Below, piece after piece: positions 10,484-23,717 of a stretch of 64,000 bases of DNA (position 1 is the first letter of the stretch; each line of letters opens with the position of its first letter). The notes under the pieces were generated by a model that ran no database searches, was not told the DNA's origin, and saw only the letters and a list, made by a program, of their open reading frames with translations. The DNA comes from Viridothelium virens. Lineage: Eukaryota > Ascomycota > Dothideomycetes > Trypetheliales > Trypetheliaceae. The translations under genes were made by a program, and so were the position numbers. Location: contig ML991831.1 in assembly GCA_010094025.1 (NCBI GenBank), positions 1-64,000 on the forward strand. Reading direction: 5' to 3'.

Positions 10484-13076
10484 TCACGCTAGGTATCCGA
10501 GCTCATCACCTTCTAAACGCTCCAGATACTCCTTCTCAAGGAGCATGTCGATGCATTTCTTGATATCAGGGACCTTCGGTGCGAAACGAGACTTGATCTG
10601 TGCAATGGTTTCCTGTACGAGCTGGACGTGCTTCATTTTCTTACGGGACTTCATGATCCGAACGATCGCAGACTAGATTGGACGTTAGCAAAATTTACTA
10701 AAAAGAAAGAGGGAGAATGATTGCTTACTTGTATAAGGAGCTTCCTGTCCTCCTCAATCGTCTTGTGTGTATCTTCAACTTCCTGCTTCTGCTCACTCTT
10801 AATACCGATATTAAGATTCACCTTGACTTTCTTGTTCTTGAAGCCGTAATTCAGGCTATAGGCTGTACCAGATTCCGTCTTGCCATCAGCCGGCTCCACA
10901 TTCAAGACCTTGGCTTTTACCATGATGGCAATGCTTGGGTCAAGTGTCTCCTTGGCAAGTGAAGTACCAGCGGCCATCTCGTCGTAAGACACGCTGTCTT
11001 GGTCATTGAAGAGGAGGAGGATAGCCATTTGGAAGGTAGAGACTTGGAAAGTGTATGGAACTTTGTTGGCCTTGATATAGTTGGCACGAATTTCACCCTT
11101 GCAGAGTTGCCATAGCCAGGTAAGCTTTCGGCCTTGATGTTTGTTCGTGTAGAAATTGTTAAAGCGTTCGCATGCTTTTGAAATGCTCTGTGGAGGTAAG
11201 AATGCAGTACTGGGAGGTTGGAGAGGCCAGAAACCGGTGCCGAGGATCTGGAAGGACGCGTCGACGGCATTGCTCTTCTGATCTTCGTCCCAACGTTCGT
11301 CTTGCCACTCCCTATAGCTGGAGTTCAAATCTTTGGAGATTTGCATATCTTGGAACATCCGTTGCAACTTGTTGGTATACTCAAATCCACAAGCTTCCTT
11401 GAGCTTACTGATCATGCTGGTTTCAGCATCTTCAGAGACGGAAGTGATGTTGACAAGACGTTTGGCAAGCATTCGAGAATAGAACTTCTGGAAAACGTCC
11501 TTATCTTCTATGTATTTGAACACAGTCATTATCTGTGTAAGCTGCTTTTCCATATCATCCTCCTCGGCATTCTTAGAAGACTTCTTGAGAAGAGTGTCGG
11601 TATACTTGGCAAGCAACTCAGGAGATTTAGTGGAGCCAGACTTGCAGACCTTGTTGCGGTTAACAAACTCGCGGCAAGCATTATCAAGAGATCGAACAAA
11701 TTCGGATTCGCCCTTGAAAGCTTTGTTGACAAGATCTTGGTATTGAGTGTGGACTTCGAGTAAGGCCTCAACATATACCTTTGGTTCGAGGCTGTCACCA
11801 TCGGCTGCAACCTTTTCCACGGCGGTCAGACCAGCCTTGCGGACGTGTGTCTCGAATCGTTGGCGGAGTGGATCAAGGCCATCCGGAACGCGCGCCAAGA
11901 GATTGTACATGCGGGCAAGGTCTTCCACACGGTCGTTGTCGAGAAGGTTTTGGAACTCGTCGCGGAGTAGGGGTGAATGCTCTGAGATTAGTGCAGTTTC
12001 GCAAGTCTTCATGAGAGGACCCATGATTTCATGAAGTAAGTAGACAGGCACATGCTCCTTCTCTTCATCTAATCGGCCCTCAGCTTTCTTCATGTAGTCC
12101 ACAACACTATTCACAGCAAGAAATTGTTTTGACTCGTTTTGATAATACCGCTTCGTGGCTTCGAGGAATGGCGCTTCGAAGTGCTCTTTATAGACTTCGA
12201 GAGTTGATTTTGTTGTATCGGAGTCGTCAAGTCCAAGTGAAACAAAGGAGTTGACGATGCTCTTGATCTGAGATTGCTCAATGGTCTCACCATTTCGTTG
12301 TCGCTCAACGAGCCTGAGGACCGCATCCATCACGTTCTTGTGTGTGTATTCGAACATGTCCTCTTTCCACCGCACCAGATGTAGGGTGTAAATATCATAG
12401 ATATTCTTCTTGCCCTCGTCGACCTCACGTTTCACCCAGTGGCGGTTCAGATACCGGAACAAGTGATTGTTGTATGTACCAGCCGTTGTGAATCTATCCC
12501 ACTGCTTGATGTAGAATTTGAGGAGAGCTTCATCCACGTGCTGTGAAGCATCTTTGCGCACGCCTTGGAGATGCGTTGACAGATATCCGATGAGTCGTTG
12601 GTATAGATCTTCTCCAAGAAGATGTGCTACACACAGTTAGCCCAAATACTGTGAGAAATAGAGGAGAGGGGTCTCTCACCACCACCGCGATGATTTGAGC
12701 TCAAGGAGCTGTTACTGTTATTGCCAACCGCTTTTTGTGACGTGCAAAAGTTATGAATCGCGGTATAAAGTCCCATATACGTCTTGAGGTCCACTCCTTC
12801 GCGGAGTTGATTCATGATCCGATTGACGCCATTTTCGAGGAAGTTCCAACTGTGACACGCAGAGTTAGCAAAAGTAATATTCCTTGATATGATAGCAGGA
12901 TCGAACAGGATCATGGGCACCGGTACTCGGCCCTTTCGACGTCCGCAAAGGGCCTGAATTCGCAGCATGATAAAATCACATATCTTTAACGAGAAAAACT
13001 AATGTAATGGAAGGAAGGGGTGTACTTACGTGCCATCAATATCCTCCTTGTTTGGCATTACCATTGCTGCCGGCAT
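10484..13076 (-). CDS. cul1: Cullin-1, SCF ubiquitin ligase scaffold
   Basis: Four exons join in phase: 13076-13030, 12849-12680, 12626-10729 and 10672-10484, giving 767 residues, the normal length for a fungal Cul1/Cdc53. Introns are 180, 53 and 56 bp with GTAAGT, GTGAGA and GTAAGC donors. The N-terminus has the Cul1 signature [12 protein letters not shown] then LYTAIHNFC, the surface that binds Skp1 and F-box proteins. The cullin-homology region includes [21 protein letters not shown]. The last exon starts [12 protein letters not shown] and carries the neddylation lysine (codon about 10649-10651) and the winged-helix end [15 protein letters not shown]. Cul1 bridges adaptor modules and the RING protein Rbx1, directing regulated protein turnover in cytosol and nucleus. 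A Cys/Ser-rich insert (NNSNSSLSS) in exon 2 is a normal variable loop. Confidence 0.97.
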
Positions 13077-13798
13077 CTTTAAGGAAGTAGCGTGTGCTAC
13101 GCGCACACGAGCGACTGCAGAGACTGCTTTAACAGTGCCTGAAGGTTTCGAGCTCGAGGGAAGTCGCTAATCAGAGTTTCGGATCCCTCTCGACGGAGTC
13201 TGAAGAGCGGCGACTCTGCCGAAAGAGAGAGGCGATCGGAGGGAGTAAGGACAGCCGCAAGGTGGCGGCAAGGACGTGGTGCGAGTGACGGAAGCAATCA
13301 AAGAATCGATCGATTCTCCAAGATACTTCCCAACAAGCTATCAGGAAACAGAGAAAGAGAGATGTAGAGTGAAGAGAGGTGCGGGGGGGATTGCAGGAAT
13401 AGATATAGTGATTTGGATGTTGCCTGAAAGCGAGGTGAGCGGTAGTGAGGTTCAGCACGGCTAAGGTACGTACTATCGATACTCCGGGGCTGAGGTCAAG
13501 GCTGCCTCTTTGTAACTTTCACTCACTACCAAAGACTCATTAGGTACTTTCGTGACTTTAGACTATAGCCATGTCATATATTCAAAAGTCACACAATACA
13601 AAGCTTTCAGGAGCATCGCTATGGCAATGATTCTGACTTCAGTTCATTGTCAAATCCGTCACAGAGTTAACTAGAACAATCTTCCTTTCGGTCTTTCAAG
13701 TCTCAGTGCTAAGCTTCAAGCGACCATCACAGACAGATTACCCACGTCTTCCAATCCTCGTTGTTATCTCGAAATTTGCATCTCTAACTCGACCTACC
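13077..13798. other. Upstream region of cul1 and 3' side of the cupin gene
   Basis: It holds the presumed cul1 promoter and 5' leader. Short open frames on both strands lack family resemblance. No TATA-like element or repeat stands out. Confidence 0.4.
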
Positions 13799-14347
13799 TT
13801 AATTTCCCTTCACTGCCGGTCCTTCATCGCCATACACCGGATCCTTCCTAAACCAGCCCAATCCCTTGATTTGCTCCACCTTTTCCTCCTCACCCTTCTT
13901 CCCATAACACATATCCCAGCTTTTTCCTTCCTCATAGCTTCCCACCATCTCAAATCCACCGCCCAAATCCTCCAATAACCGATGCCCTACTCCCGCCGGC
14001 ACGATCACTACGTCGCCTCTCTCCAGCACCTCCTCTACTCGTCCCGAATTCTCCTCTCCGCCAAAGCATAATCGCGCCTTCCCGCGCGAGATGCACAAGA
14101 CTTCATGGGCCGTGCTGTGAAAGTGGGTAGTGCTATACATAGTATATCGCCAGGCGGGGACAACGGCGCCGATAGTGCTGAGGTGTGATTCGATGGCGGA
14201 AGCGGTGACGGCTCGGGGGAATGCCGAGTGATAAATGAGGAGAGGTCGATTTGGAGCGAGTGAAGTATTGGGGATTAGGTGATAGGCCGGGATCTGGTGG
14301 CGGGAAATGCGCAAGGTGGAGAGGGGGGTGAGGGACGAGAGCGGCAT
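13799..14347 (-). CDS. Single-domain cupin protein (YjlB-like)
   Basis: The frame is 182 codons, intron-free, from the ATG at 14345-14347. Cupin motif 1 reads HFHSTAHEVLCISRGKARL at residues about 74-92, keeping two His and one Glu as metal ligands. Motif 2 reads GDVVIVPAGVGHRLL at about 111-125, keeping the last His. Together they make a small beta-barrel that normally binds a divalent metal. The closest kind I know is the bacterial YjlB-like family and its fungal counterparts, whose substrate is not established. There is no signal peptide. The gene lies between cul1 and sec7 on the same strand, with no sign that they work together. Confidence 0.85.
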   Translation of the reverse strand: MPLSSLTPLSTLRISRHQIPAYHLIPNTSLAPNRPLLIYHSAFPRAVTASAIESHLSTIGAVVPAWRYTMYSTTHFHSTAHEVLCISRGKARLCFGGEENSGRVEEVLERGDVVIVPAGVGHRLLEDLGGGFEMVGSYEEGKSWDMCYGKKGEEEKVEQIKGLGWFRKDPVYGDEGPAVKGN

Positions 14348-14779
14348 TCTGGACAGTTCTCTGTGAGGCAGACTGAAAAGTGTGAGATTTCGGCACCAAA
14401 CTTTGGGTTGGAGGAAAACTGTGTATATGGAGAATCGAAAACACAGGTATCTACAAATGATAAACCGTATAGAGTATTACGTCATTTCGATGCGCATCGT
14501 CCTTAGGCGTCGAAGAAGATGGATCTTGAAGTAGATGCGAAAGAAATGCTAAGGCAATCTTGCCCTTGAGACCGCGAGTTATACCAAGACATAGGCCCGC
14601 GAAGTAGTGTAGTAAAAGTATAATGTTGCTTCTTACTTTATACTTGATACATACAAGCGCTGAAAATACTACATGCCCATTCCCATCTAAAGGTTCCCTA
14701 GCTCTAATTTTACACAGAATATCCACGCAGTCCGTCATACCATCTCTGAACTCCCATTCCTCCGAAGCTTTGACCCGCC
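14348..14779. other. Intergenic between sec7 and the cupin gene
   Basis: Upstream region of the cupin gene and 3' side of sec7. Nothing else recognised. Confidence 0.4.
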
Positions 14780-17700
14780 TCACCTCACGGTCGTATTACT
14801 ACTTCCTCTCCTCCTGAAAAGATTCTTGGTCGCACTGCTGGGGCTACTTGGAGTCGGTAAAGGCGTTCCGATCTCCACCCTCTCAATCCCGAATTGCACT
14901 TCGAATACCCTCTGCAACAAGCCCTGCACCGCCCGTTGAACATCCATGCCCATCTCCCTATTCATCAATCCCACCACCAACGGCGCAAACGTCTCGACAT
15001 GCCGCCCAAACTCCTCCTCAGGGAACCCCGCGTATCCCTCAAGTACGTCCACGACAACGGGTCTCCACGTCGCAATATTCCGCTGCTGCGTCTCCTCATC
15101 CAACGCCGCATAACTCCCCACAATATCCACACACAACGGAATCAGCGCCGCCTCTGTCGCCGGCCGCGACGTGATGCGCTCCGGCCGCGGATCATGATAC
15201 ATCCTGAGCAAGATACTGACATAGACGCTCGCACTGCCACTCTCCTGCTTCAGCAGGTTCGGCGGTTGCTTCATGAAGCCTTCCCTGAACAGTCGTGTGC
15301 GCAGCTCGCGGTCGCCGTTGAAGCGCTTGGCGAAGTGGTACGACTTCTTGAGGAGCGCCATCAGGCGCAGGAGCTCCGACGACGGGATGCTGGTGTAGAC
15401 GGACTCGTTGGAGAAGAGCTCGTTGACGGTCTCAATCATGAGGAGCTGTAGCACGCATTTGGTGATGATTTGGTTGAAGAAGCGGCGGCGGGCGGCGGTG
15501 ACGACGATGGGCGGCTGTTGGAGGGGTTCGTCCGCGGAGGGGTGCGAGAAGTCTTCGAGGCCGTCGCGCGTGCTGCTGGACTTCTTGCTGGCGCCGATGG
15601 AGGAGGCGCGGCTGCGGGAGGAAGAGCGTTTTGGAGAGGTAGAGGTTTGGGGAGTTTGACGAGCGTTGACGGAGGATTGGGGCTGTGAGGCGGGTAGACC
15701 ATTGATACCGAGAGCATTGTCGATATTCTCATCGATTGGCGTTTCGCTAAGTTGAAGGTCGGATATGGTGGATGATTCGGCCGTTGGCGTTTTAGGTTCC
15801 TTGACGCCATTGATGGAGGCGTTGGAAGATGATCGATACGAGGATGAAGTTGCGGCAGAAAAGAGTGCAGTGGCTTCTGTTCGATTGAAGAGATCGACAA
15901 ATGCATTGACGATATTGTTCCAGTGATGAGCTGAGAACTTGGTAACGTTTTGCAGTATCAACTGCTGTAAGCAATTGCTGCCTATCCTCGCTAGAGTATC
16001 GTTCTCCTGGCAAATGCACAGTGCCAGAAGATCCAAGAATCGGTCAAGCATATACTCAAGAGAACCGAAGAAATGGGTGAACAGCGTGATCATGTTGCGC
16101 AATGCCTGGATCATTGTAGTTGAGAGCCAGACCGAAAGCTCCTCGGTATTAAGCACCTTGGACATTTCTGACTTTGACTTGAGAACCATGAATATGGGGT
16201 AGAGGAGCTGGCGCCAGAGTGTGTCCCAGAAGTCCTGTGGAAAGTCTCCGCCGTATTTGATGAGAGTATCGAAAAGATAGTTGAGAGCTCTGTTAACCTT
16301 CATTAGCTATTACTCTTATTTAAAGAAATGGTATAGCACGAACCGTGAACGGACCTCCAGGTCCTCTCCGGTCATGAGGACGTCATGGAAAGCGAAAAGA
16401 ACGGGGAACCAGAACTGTTCTTCTTGCGTCTGGTGAGTCGGTTGCTTGGGAATTGCGCCTGGCTGCGGTGCATCTTGCGCCAAGCCCGAGTTGACTGACA
16501 GCGGGCACTCCGGGGTGCGAAGCATCTTGGGCACAGATGATTTCAATGTCTCAATTGCCTGCAGGGATTTCTTCTGGAACTTCATATTCTTTGAGAATTC
16601 TGTCAAACAGACAATGAGATCGGCGAAAGCGCCTTGTGAAATAACGACACCAAACCGGGTATTGTAGACCTGTGTGACGTTATCGAAAGCAAGATTGACG
16701 ATACTTTCATATGGCTCCCTCGCGGCAACTGTAAAGACGCCAAACATGGTTCGCCAGCCGGAGCGGATATTTTCGCCTCTTGCCTGTATCATTTGAATCA
16801 GACATCGCAGGACGAGGTCCTTCACGGATACTTGATGGCTGTTGTTGATAATGTGCTCAAATGGTTTCAAGAAGTCCTTTTGAAATTTGAAGCCCGGCAA
16901 TTCCTCGATCTCCATAAACTTCATGGATAGCTGCCGCAAAGAATTGAGTGCAAAGACAACAACACTGGTGTTGCTGTGACAGCCGACTTGATTGAAGTGC
17001 TCACCAAGAACCTGCCAGATTTTAGTCCATTCCATCCGGACGCGAGTCATGTTGTACCCGCTGATTTCTACAATCTTCTGTAGACTGTATGTTCGGGGCT
17101 CTTCGCTTTGTCCCGAGGACTGTATTTCCTGCCAGCTAACTTCTGTGAGCGCTTTCACAAAATCGACGATTTGCTCGCCATTCAGATTGGCGGTGTTGGT
17201 GAATACTTTGTCAACTCCACGGATCATATCTGCGGATCGACTCTCCACGGCGATGTCGGACTGGAAGACCTGCGTCACACTGGATCGAGTGCGCATCCTA
17301 CGCGGTGGCGGAGGGCCCCTTTGCGTTCCTTGAGATGCATTATTAACTTTCAGCACGTCCGGGACGGCACGAGCATCAACGCCGGTTGAAATGAGCTGAA
17401 ATCGGTCAAGCTGGCTGATACATGTCAGAATGTGTCGCCACGACTCCTTTCCTAAATTTCCCTCTGTGTGCGCCACTTCCAACAGTGATTTCAAGGCCTC
17501 GATGTTCTTGGCCTTCATCTCACTTAAGTTGTAGAGATTCGTAAATTGCGCAAGGGAATTGACAAAGCCTTGCCGGGGATCCTCGAGATCGAATATGCAT
17601 GCTATGCGGATAGCAAGTTTTTGACCTTCCATACACAGCCTAATCGTTTCTATGTTCAGAGTTTCTCGAGCAGCCGTTGTCAAGGCACGAAGGAATGGTG

Positions 17701-20700
17701 TCCAAGTAACCTCGAACATTGGTCCGACATGTTTGAATGATGTTGCAGGAATGAATTTCGAAACAGGGATTTTGGAGGCGCCTTTTTTCTGTGCTCTGAT
17801 CATGCTTTTGAACAGTTGCTCTGTCCTACTCGACATCTCTTGCGAAGCCTGTACATATGCTTCTCGCTGTAGATCACGGCCGACCGTAGCCAGGGCCTGT
17901 CCAATATTTGCAGCCAGTCCAGCAGACGGTTGCGTTGCGAGACCCAGGTTCGCAGCGGTCTCACGTTCTGTATCTAGGACGATCTCGTTATGCGCAATCT
18001 CATCATAAATCCCTCTTAGATAGTCTTCGGGCAGATCAGCGTTGTCGTTTATACCGCGGTTATTCTTAATGAAATCCTCCGGAGTCATTCGGGGGCCTTT
18101 CATCTTCGCACTATGTTGGTCAGTGTTGAGCAGGATGACGGAGTAGGCAAGGACATATGCTGTGTCAGCATTGGCGAAAGCGTTTGGATTGCCAGAAATA
18201 TATCTCTCGGCAAACTTCAACATGAAACGATCGATCTTTTGTGCTTCTCCTGGAAGCCTGAAGCTTTGTAAAAAGCGGCGCAAGGCATCCACAAAGCGAG
18301 TTTTGGTAAAATCCATGCTATCAACGAAGGCATGCATGATCTTAATATTCTCCTCGTCCCCTTCCCCAAGATACTCGCCTAATGCAGCCTTACTAAGATG
18401 AGGCTCCGCGATAAGGAATTTGGCGATATCTTCTGGTGAATCTGAATGAATGAACTTTTCCTTCAGAAGCACCTTTATACCCCGCTTGGGCTTGAAATTG
18501 AATTGCCTGATTGCGTTTGTGAGAGCAGTCTTATGTTGTTTCACTTTTTCGAGCTCGCTTGGATCATCCTCTGCAACAGGCGTACCTGTGTCGGGCCATT
18601 CGTTTCCACCCAACCTTGGTGAAGGCATGCCATTGCGCAGGTCGATCGATTTACGTCCTTCGTCAAGAGAATTCCTGGACTCTAACTCACGCATAGTAGT
18701 TTGGGTGATTTCCAGTCCCTGCCTTGACCAGGCGGCCAGCGATCTCAGCATCTTAACAAGGCATTCCAATGAATCCTGTTTCAAGGCATATTCTAACGGA
18801 TAACCCAGGTCAGGCTCGGTTGCAGCCGTGACGTTGGTAGTCGATAGCGATGGAGGTAGAGTCTCTCGACTTTGCCAATCGACTGAGGTTGTCGGTACCC
18901 TTGGCTGGTGTTCCAAGAAGGCTTGCTGCTGCTGTGGCGTCATTGGAACAGGTGTCAGAGATATTCGAGAGATGTGCTCGATGATTCGCTGGTACATGTT
19001 GTCCAGAGCTGTCCGATCACAGTCGTAATTAAGATATATCTCCACCAAAGCTCGGGGATCCTCAGATGCCAGCCGTCCAAGAAGCGAAACAACGTACTGT
19101 TTTTGAAACACAGGTGCTGTTCGCTTGTCTAGGATGGCAAGGTATATTTCCTTGAGGAAGACTTCGATTTCTTTCTTGAGCATAAGGCGCATATTTTTCA
19201 TCATCTCCCAGAATATGGCACAGCCGACTTCAAATATTCGATTCACCGAGCTTGCACCATTTCGACTCAGACTCAAGCAAAGATGTTGCTTGACTGCTTG
19301 AACGAATGTCATTGGCTCTTCATTGTTACCGCTCCGTATCGTCGCAAGGGGTGACGTGAACACAATCGAATTGTTGTGAAGAATCATGTGGATGATGTGC
19401 AGTGATAGCAGCTTCGATCGCATGCCATGTGACTTAATATCCACAGCCTGTTCGACCGGCAGGGATTTGATGCTAAGTTTAGACATAGCTCGGAACACGA
19501 GAAATGCATCTTTGATATAAATCTCGTCTTCCTCGTCTTCTTCGCTTATGTCAGAGCCATCAGGATGAACGTGAATAGAAGGGACCTCGCCATTTGATGT
19601 AGATCGGATTGGTGCTTTTGACCTTCTTAGATGCGTCACCATAGTTGGAGCATTGTCACCGATCTGAGCGTCGTCGAAGCTTTTTCGGTTCTCGAAGCTT
19701 TGGAGAGTGATTTTGTATTGCTCGTCCTTTTCAACGGGGATATCGGCAGGTAGAGTTGAGGCAGTTTCTGAAGCTTCGACATCGCCATTGATATCACCGT
19801 TCGTTTCAGGACTGCCGAGTGTACTACTCATCTGCGTATCACTCTCGTCCTTGAGTGAGGTGCGCGAGAGATTGACACGAGCCTCCTTCATTTGAATGCG
19901 GGTTCGGACGCGTTCGAATACAGTGCCAACCATTTGTGCCAGCGTTCCTTGTGCTATTTGTTGGTTAGGACTTGACTTGGAGAGGAGGAAGATATTGTAG
20001 GTTTGACGGATAGCCTTGAGAAGGCCTGCACCATGGACCACGATCTTATCGTTCAAAATTGCTGCAAGCAACGATTTGACAATCTGCAACTGTATCTCCA
20101 CTGGAGTGGCTTCTCCTTGAAAGCAATCACATATGGTATCAATGGCTCTTTCAATCAGAGGAGGGGCTTGAGAAGGTTCGCTCTGGTCCGCAGGAACTGA
20201 GAAGTAGGAGTAACTGATCAATTTGCCGATGCAATCTAAAGCCGTCGTTACCACCTGAACAGTATAAGCCTCAGTAGCAAGCTGGAGCGGTCTGAAGAGG
20301 AGTTCTGGATTCAGATTTGTTGGGTCACCCTCGGACTTAATGGCGCTCATAGCCTTTTGTGCAGCATCGCCGAGCTCTTTTCTTTTTCTTGCATCTTTTG
20401 AGGAAGCAATTGTGTCCAAGGCGGTTATGACGAAAACCATTGAGCTGAGAGCAGAGGATTTCTGCGTCGCCTGAGTGTTCACAGTCGAGCGAGAATCGGT
20501 TCGTGCGCGTCCTGCTTGGGACGGTCTTGTGTCCGGTCCGTCTACTGTGCTGACGGTATCTTGCCTCGACATAGCTGAGCTTTGTTCCGAGCGAACATAA
20601 TGTACGTCTGACGGATTGAAATTTTCCTGTCCAGTCGATTCTAAGCTTTTTGATGGCGGCGTGGGCGCTGTTACTGATTGAGAGGACAGGTCTTCAGAAG

Positions 20701-20881
20701 CTCCATTATTGGGATATGCTGGTTCCTGAGAGCCCCATTCCTGGCCATAGTTCCCTTCTACGGTTCCGCCAAAAGATCCTGTTGTCGAGTCTCCTGCAAT
20801 GTCCTTTGCAAGTTCACCATCGGCGCTTCTTTCTGCCTCCTCTTGCTGCGGAGCTGGACTCGTCGTGTCCTCCACGCTCAT
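14780..20881 (-). CDS. sec7: Sec7, trans-Golgi Arf guanine nucleotide exchange factor
   Basis: Two exons, 20881-16344 and 16289-14780, encode 2,015 residues, typical for a fungal Sec7/BIG-type large exchange factor. Order: a disordered Ser/Glu-rich N-terminus, the DCB region from about residue 145, the HUS domain with its box NYDCD, then the Sec7 domain. In the catalytic domain FRLPGEAQKIDRFM holds the glutamate finger (near residue 876) that expels GDP from Arf. HDS repeats fill the C-terminal half. The protein activates Arf1 at the trans-Golgi for vesicle coat recruitment. The 54-bp intron (16290-16343) has an unusual donor GTTCGT; it is needed to join EVRSR to ALNYLFDTLIKYGG, a strongly conserved junction in the family. 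A Ser-rich linker near residue 1,690 is variable. Upstream it faces the E2 gene across 787 bp. Confidence 0.96.
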
Positions 20882-21668
20882 GATCGCGGTGGCCGGTAGG
20901 CATGCGCAACTCGGGTAGACTTATTTTGGCATGCTCAGAAATTGTGTTCGACGTTAGGGAAGGCCGAAGATTAAGAACGCGTGCGAAGAAAGCGTGCAAG
21001 TCTGCCAGATGTCACTGATTCTCAAGAATAAGACGTCGTGTCTACAGAAGAGGCCTAGCGTTAGCGGACAGCCTCAGGGTCACTGGTCTTGAGCCACACC
21101 TAGCACCAGCCACATGCAGGGATCACTCTGAATAAGATGCGTACGGGGAACGGTGCCCGAACCTTGGTATTGAATCCATTGTTTACCGTAAACCAAAGAC
21201 GTTGTACCTATCTTAGAAATACTGAGTTTGATGCAGAAATCCAATCACGATATTCTCATTAATATATATCTTTCAGCACGGCATGGTTGCCTCATCAATT
21301 CCGGAATTCATCCCCAAGCTTGGTAATAAGTAAACTCAGCGAGGTGATTGAAATGATATCTGGCCGACGAATAGAGTCTATCAATCCGCTAACCGCAAGT
21401 CAAATCAACGTTGCCAATCGTTTGGAATTAATGCGGTGTGTTTATGGTAGACGAATTTTCCCAGCAAGCTAAGGTATCAGAGATAACAGAGGCAAAAAAT
21501 CAATTAGATACAAAGGTTAGAGTCGCCTTCAAGTTCGCCGGTTGGGGCCGAAGGGTCCAAGCTCCTGCTCCGACAGCAGCCCGTTCAGCACTTTTTCGTT
21601 GTTGAGCGATCCGAACCTCAATTTCTCACCTCACCCCATTCCCTCTTGGATACCTCATACCCTTCGAG
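20882..21668. promoter_or_regulatory. Divergent promoter region between sec7 and the PDH E2 gene
   Basis: A 787-bp region separates two divergently transcribed housekeeping genes and must hold both promoters and leaders. I see no TATA box at a convincing distance and no RNA gene. Short open frames here have no family resemblance. Confidence 0.5.
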
Positions 21669-23277
21669 ATGCCCGCCGCGGCTATGCTCCTACGGCCGTC
21701 CGCGAGACTATGCCTCCGTACAGCTGTGAGGATACCTACAACAACTCCGAAACTCTCAGCCCTCGCAAGATGTTACGCATCCAAAGGTAAGCTGAGCACG
21801 CCTGTCAGGCCGTGCGGATAGAGATTGATTTGGTATACAGATTTTCCTTCTCATTCCGTTGTATCAATGCCGGCACTCTCCCCTACAATGACAAGCGGCA
21901 ATATTGGCACGTGGCAGAAGAAAGTCGGAGACTCAATATCACCCGGAGATGTCCTCGTCGAAATTGAGACAGATAAGGCGCAAATGGACTTCGAATTCCA
22001 AGAGGAGGGAGTTCTTGCAAAGGTCCTAAAAGACTCCGGCGAGAAAGATGTTGCTGTCGGAAACGTAAGACTATATGAAGTCCTCCCCCTGATCTTGAAG
22101 TCAATGCTGACAGCGGGTTTTTTAGCCCATAGCTGTCATGGTGGAGGATGCGGGAGATGTCTCTGCATTTGAATCATTTACTCTTGAAGATGCCGGAGGT
22201 GACAAAGCACCACCGAAAGGCGATCAGAAAGGTGAAGCCGCCGAGTCCTCCGAGCCTCCCAGCAAAGAAACCGGCACCGCACCTCCACCACCTAAAGACG
22301 AAACCCCTACCCCTAAAGCCCAAGAATCCGAATCCACTGGTGCCCGCCTACAGACCGCTCTCGACCGGGAACCGTCCGCCAGCCCAGCCGCCAAGCGCGC
22401 CGCCCTCGAAAAGGGCGTACCCATCTCCAAAGTCAAAGGCAGCGGTCCCGGCGGCCGGATCACGCTCTCAGACATCGAAAAATACAAGCCCGCCGCCAGC
22501 TCCGGTGCCGGCCCAGTCGCGCCCTCGGGCTCTCCCCTCCCAACCTACACCGACACGCCAGCGAGCAGCATGCGCAAGACGATCGCGAGCCGCCTGACCG
22601 AATCCTTCACGCAGAACCCGCACTACTTCGTAGCCTCGAGCGTGTCCGTCAGCAAGCTCCTCGCCCTCCGACAAGCGCTCAATGCCGCCGCCGCCAAAGA
22701 AGGCAGCGGCGCATACAAGCTGTCCGTGAACGACTTCCTTATCAAAGCGCTCGCCGTCGCCGCCCGCCGCGTCCCCGCCGCCAACTCCTCCTGGCGCGTC
22801 GCGAATGGCGAAACGACGATCCGCACGCACCACACCATCGATGTCTCCGTGGCGGTCGCGACGCCCGTGGGGCTCATGACGCCGATCGTGGCGGGCGCGG
22901 ATACGCTCGGCTTGCAGGCGATCAGCGCGCGGGTGAAAGACCTGGGGAAGAGGGCGCGAGATGGGAAGTTGAAGCCGGAGGAGTACCAGGGGGGCTCGAT
23001 CACCATCTCGAATATGGGGATGAATCCTGCGGTTGAGCGGTTCACGGCGGTGATTAATCCGCCGCAGGCGACGATTTTGGCGGTTGGGGCGATGAAGAAG
23101 GTGGCGGTGCCGAAGGAGGGGGAAGAGGGAGAGATAGAAGAGAGTGGAGTGAGGTGGGATGATCAGATTGTGTTGACTGCAAGCTTTGATCATAAGGTGG
23201 TGGATGGGGCGGTGGGAGGGGACTTTATGCGGGAGCTGAAGAAGGTCGTCGAGAATCCATTGGAGTTGATGTTGTAA
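21669..23277 (+). CDS. lat1: Dihydrolipoamide acetyltransferase, E2 of the pyruvate dehydrogenase complex
   Basis: Three exons (21669-21786, 21841-22064, 22126-23277) join in phase to 497 residues. The first 39 residues are Arg/Ala/Thr-rich, a typical mitochondrial presequence ending RCYASK. A single lipoyl domain follows, with ETDKA at residues 82-86 carrying the lipoylated Lys (about 85). A Pro/Glu/Lys-rich linker leads to the peripheral subunit-binding domain ([11 protein letters not shown], then [16 protein letters not shown]). The catalytic domain ends with DHKVVDG, whose His is the acetyl-transfer residue, and with NPLELML. E2 transfers the acetyl group from pyruvate to CoA in the mitochondrial matrix and forms the core of the complex. 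Introns are 54 and 61 bp. The 3' half is markedly GC-rich at third positions, so long antisense open frames appear there by chance. Confidence 0.96.
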
Positions 23278-23717
23278 ATTGGTAGGGAGACCATATTGAG
23301 ATGGGAAAGTTGGGGTGTCAGTTGAGTTTGCTGGGTGCCAAGGTAGTATGTGTATCCGTGTAAGCATATGGTTGCATCTCTTTGTGGATGGAAATGGTTC
23401 TCTACAACCTCGCATTTTCCTTTTCCCCTTGCCGAACTCAGGCTTCTGACTGGTCTTCTTGGTGAGCTAGCGAGGTGCTGCGTTCTTAGCACTACGGCTT
23501 ATATAGGGTGTATTAAAAAGGATTTCTCTCACAAATCAGCATACTCACAGCCGTATCGTACGACCTTAAGACTTCGTAGAGACCAAATCGGTCGACGCTA
23601 CGGGTGTATCTTGACATTTCATACAAAATATGCAACTCCAGAAACGCCCCACAAGCCCAGGGTATTCCCACCAGATCCCCACTGTATGAAAGAACTACCC
23701 CACATCCTCTCTGGGGC
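23278..23717. other. Convergent intergenic region
   Basis: It lies between the 3' ends of the E2 gene and fta1 and should hold both polyadenylation regions. No other feature was recognised. Confidence 0.45.

Noticed and set aside
14894-15451. 185-codon plus-strand frame inside sec7
   Set aside because: It overlaps the conserved HDS region on the opposite strand and is Arg/His-rich without domain character.
22468-23415. Long antisense frame across the E2 gene
   Set aside because: It is a by-product of GC-rich third positions in a well-supported gene, and its sequence is Arg/His-rich with no family pattern.
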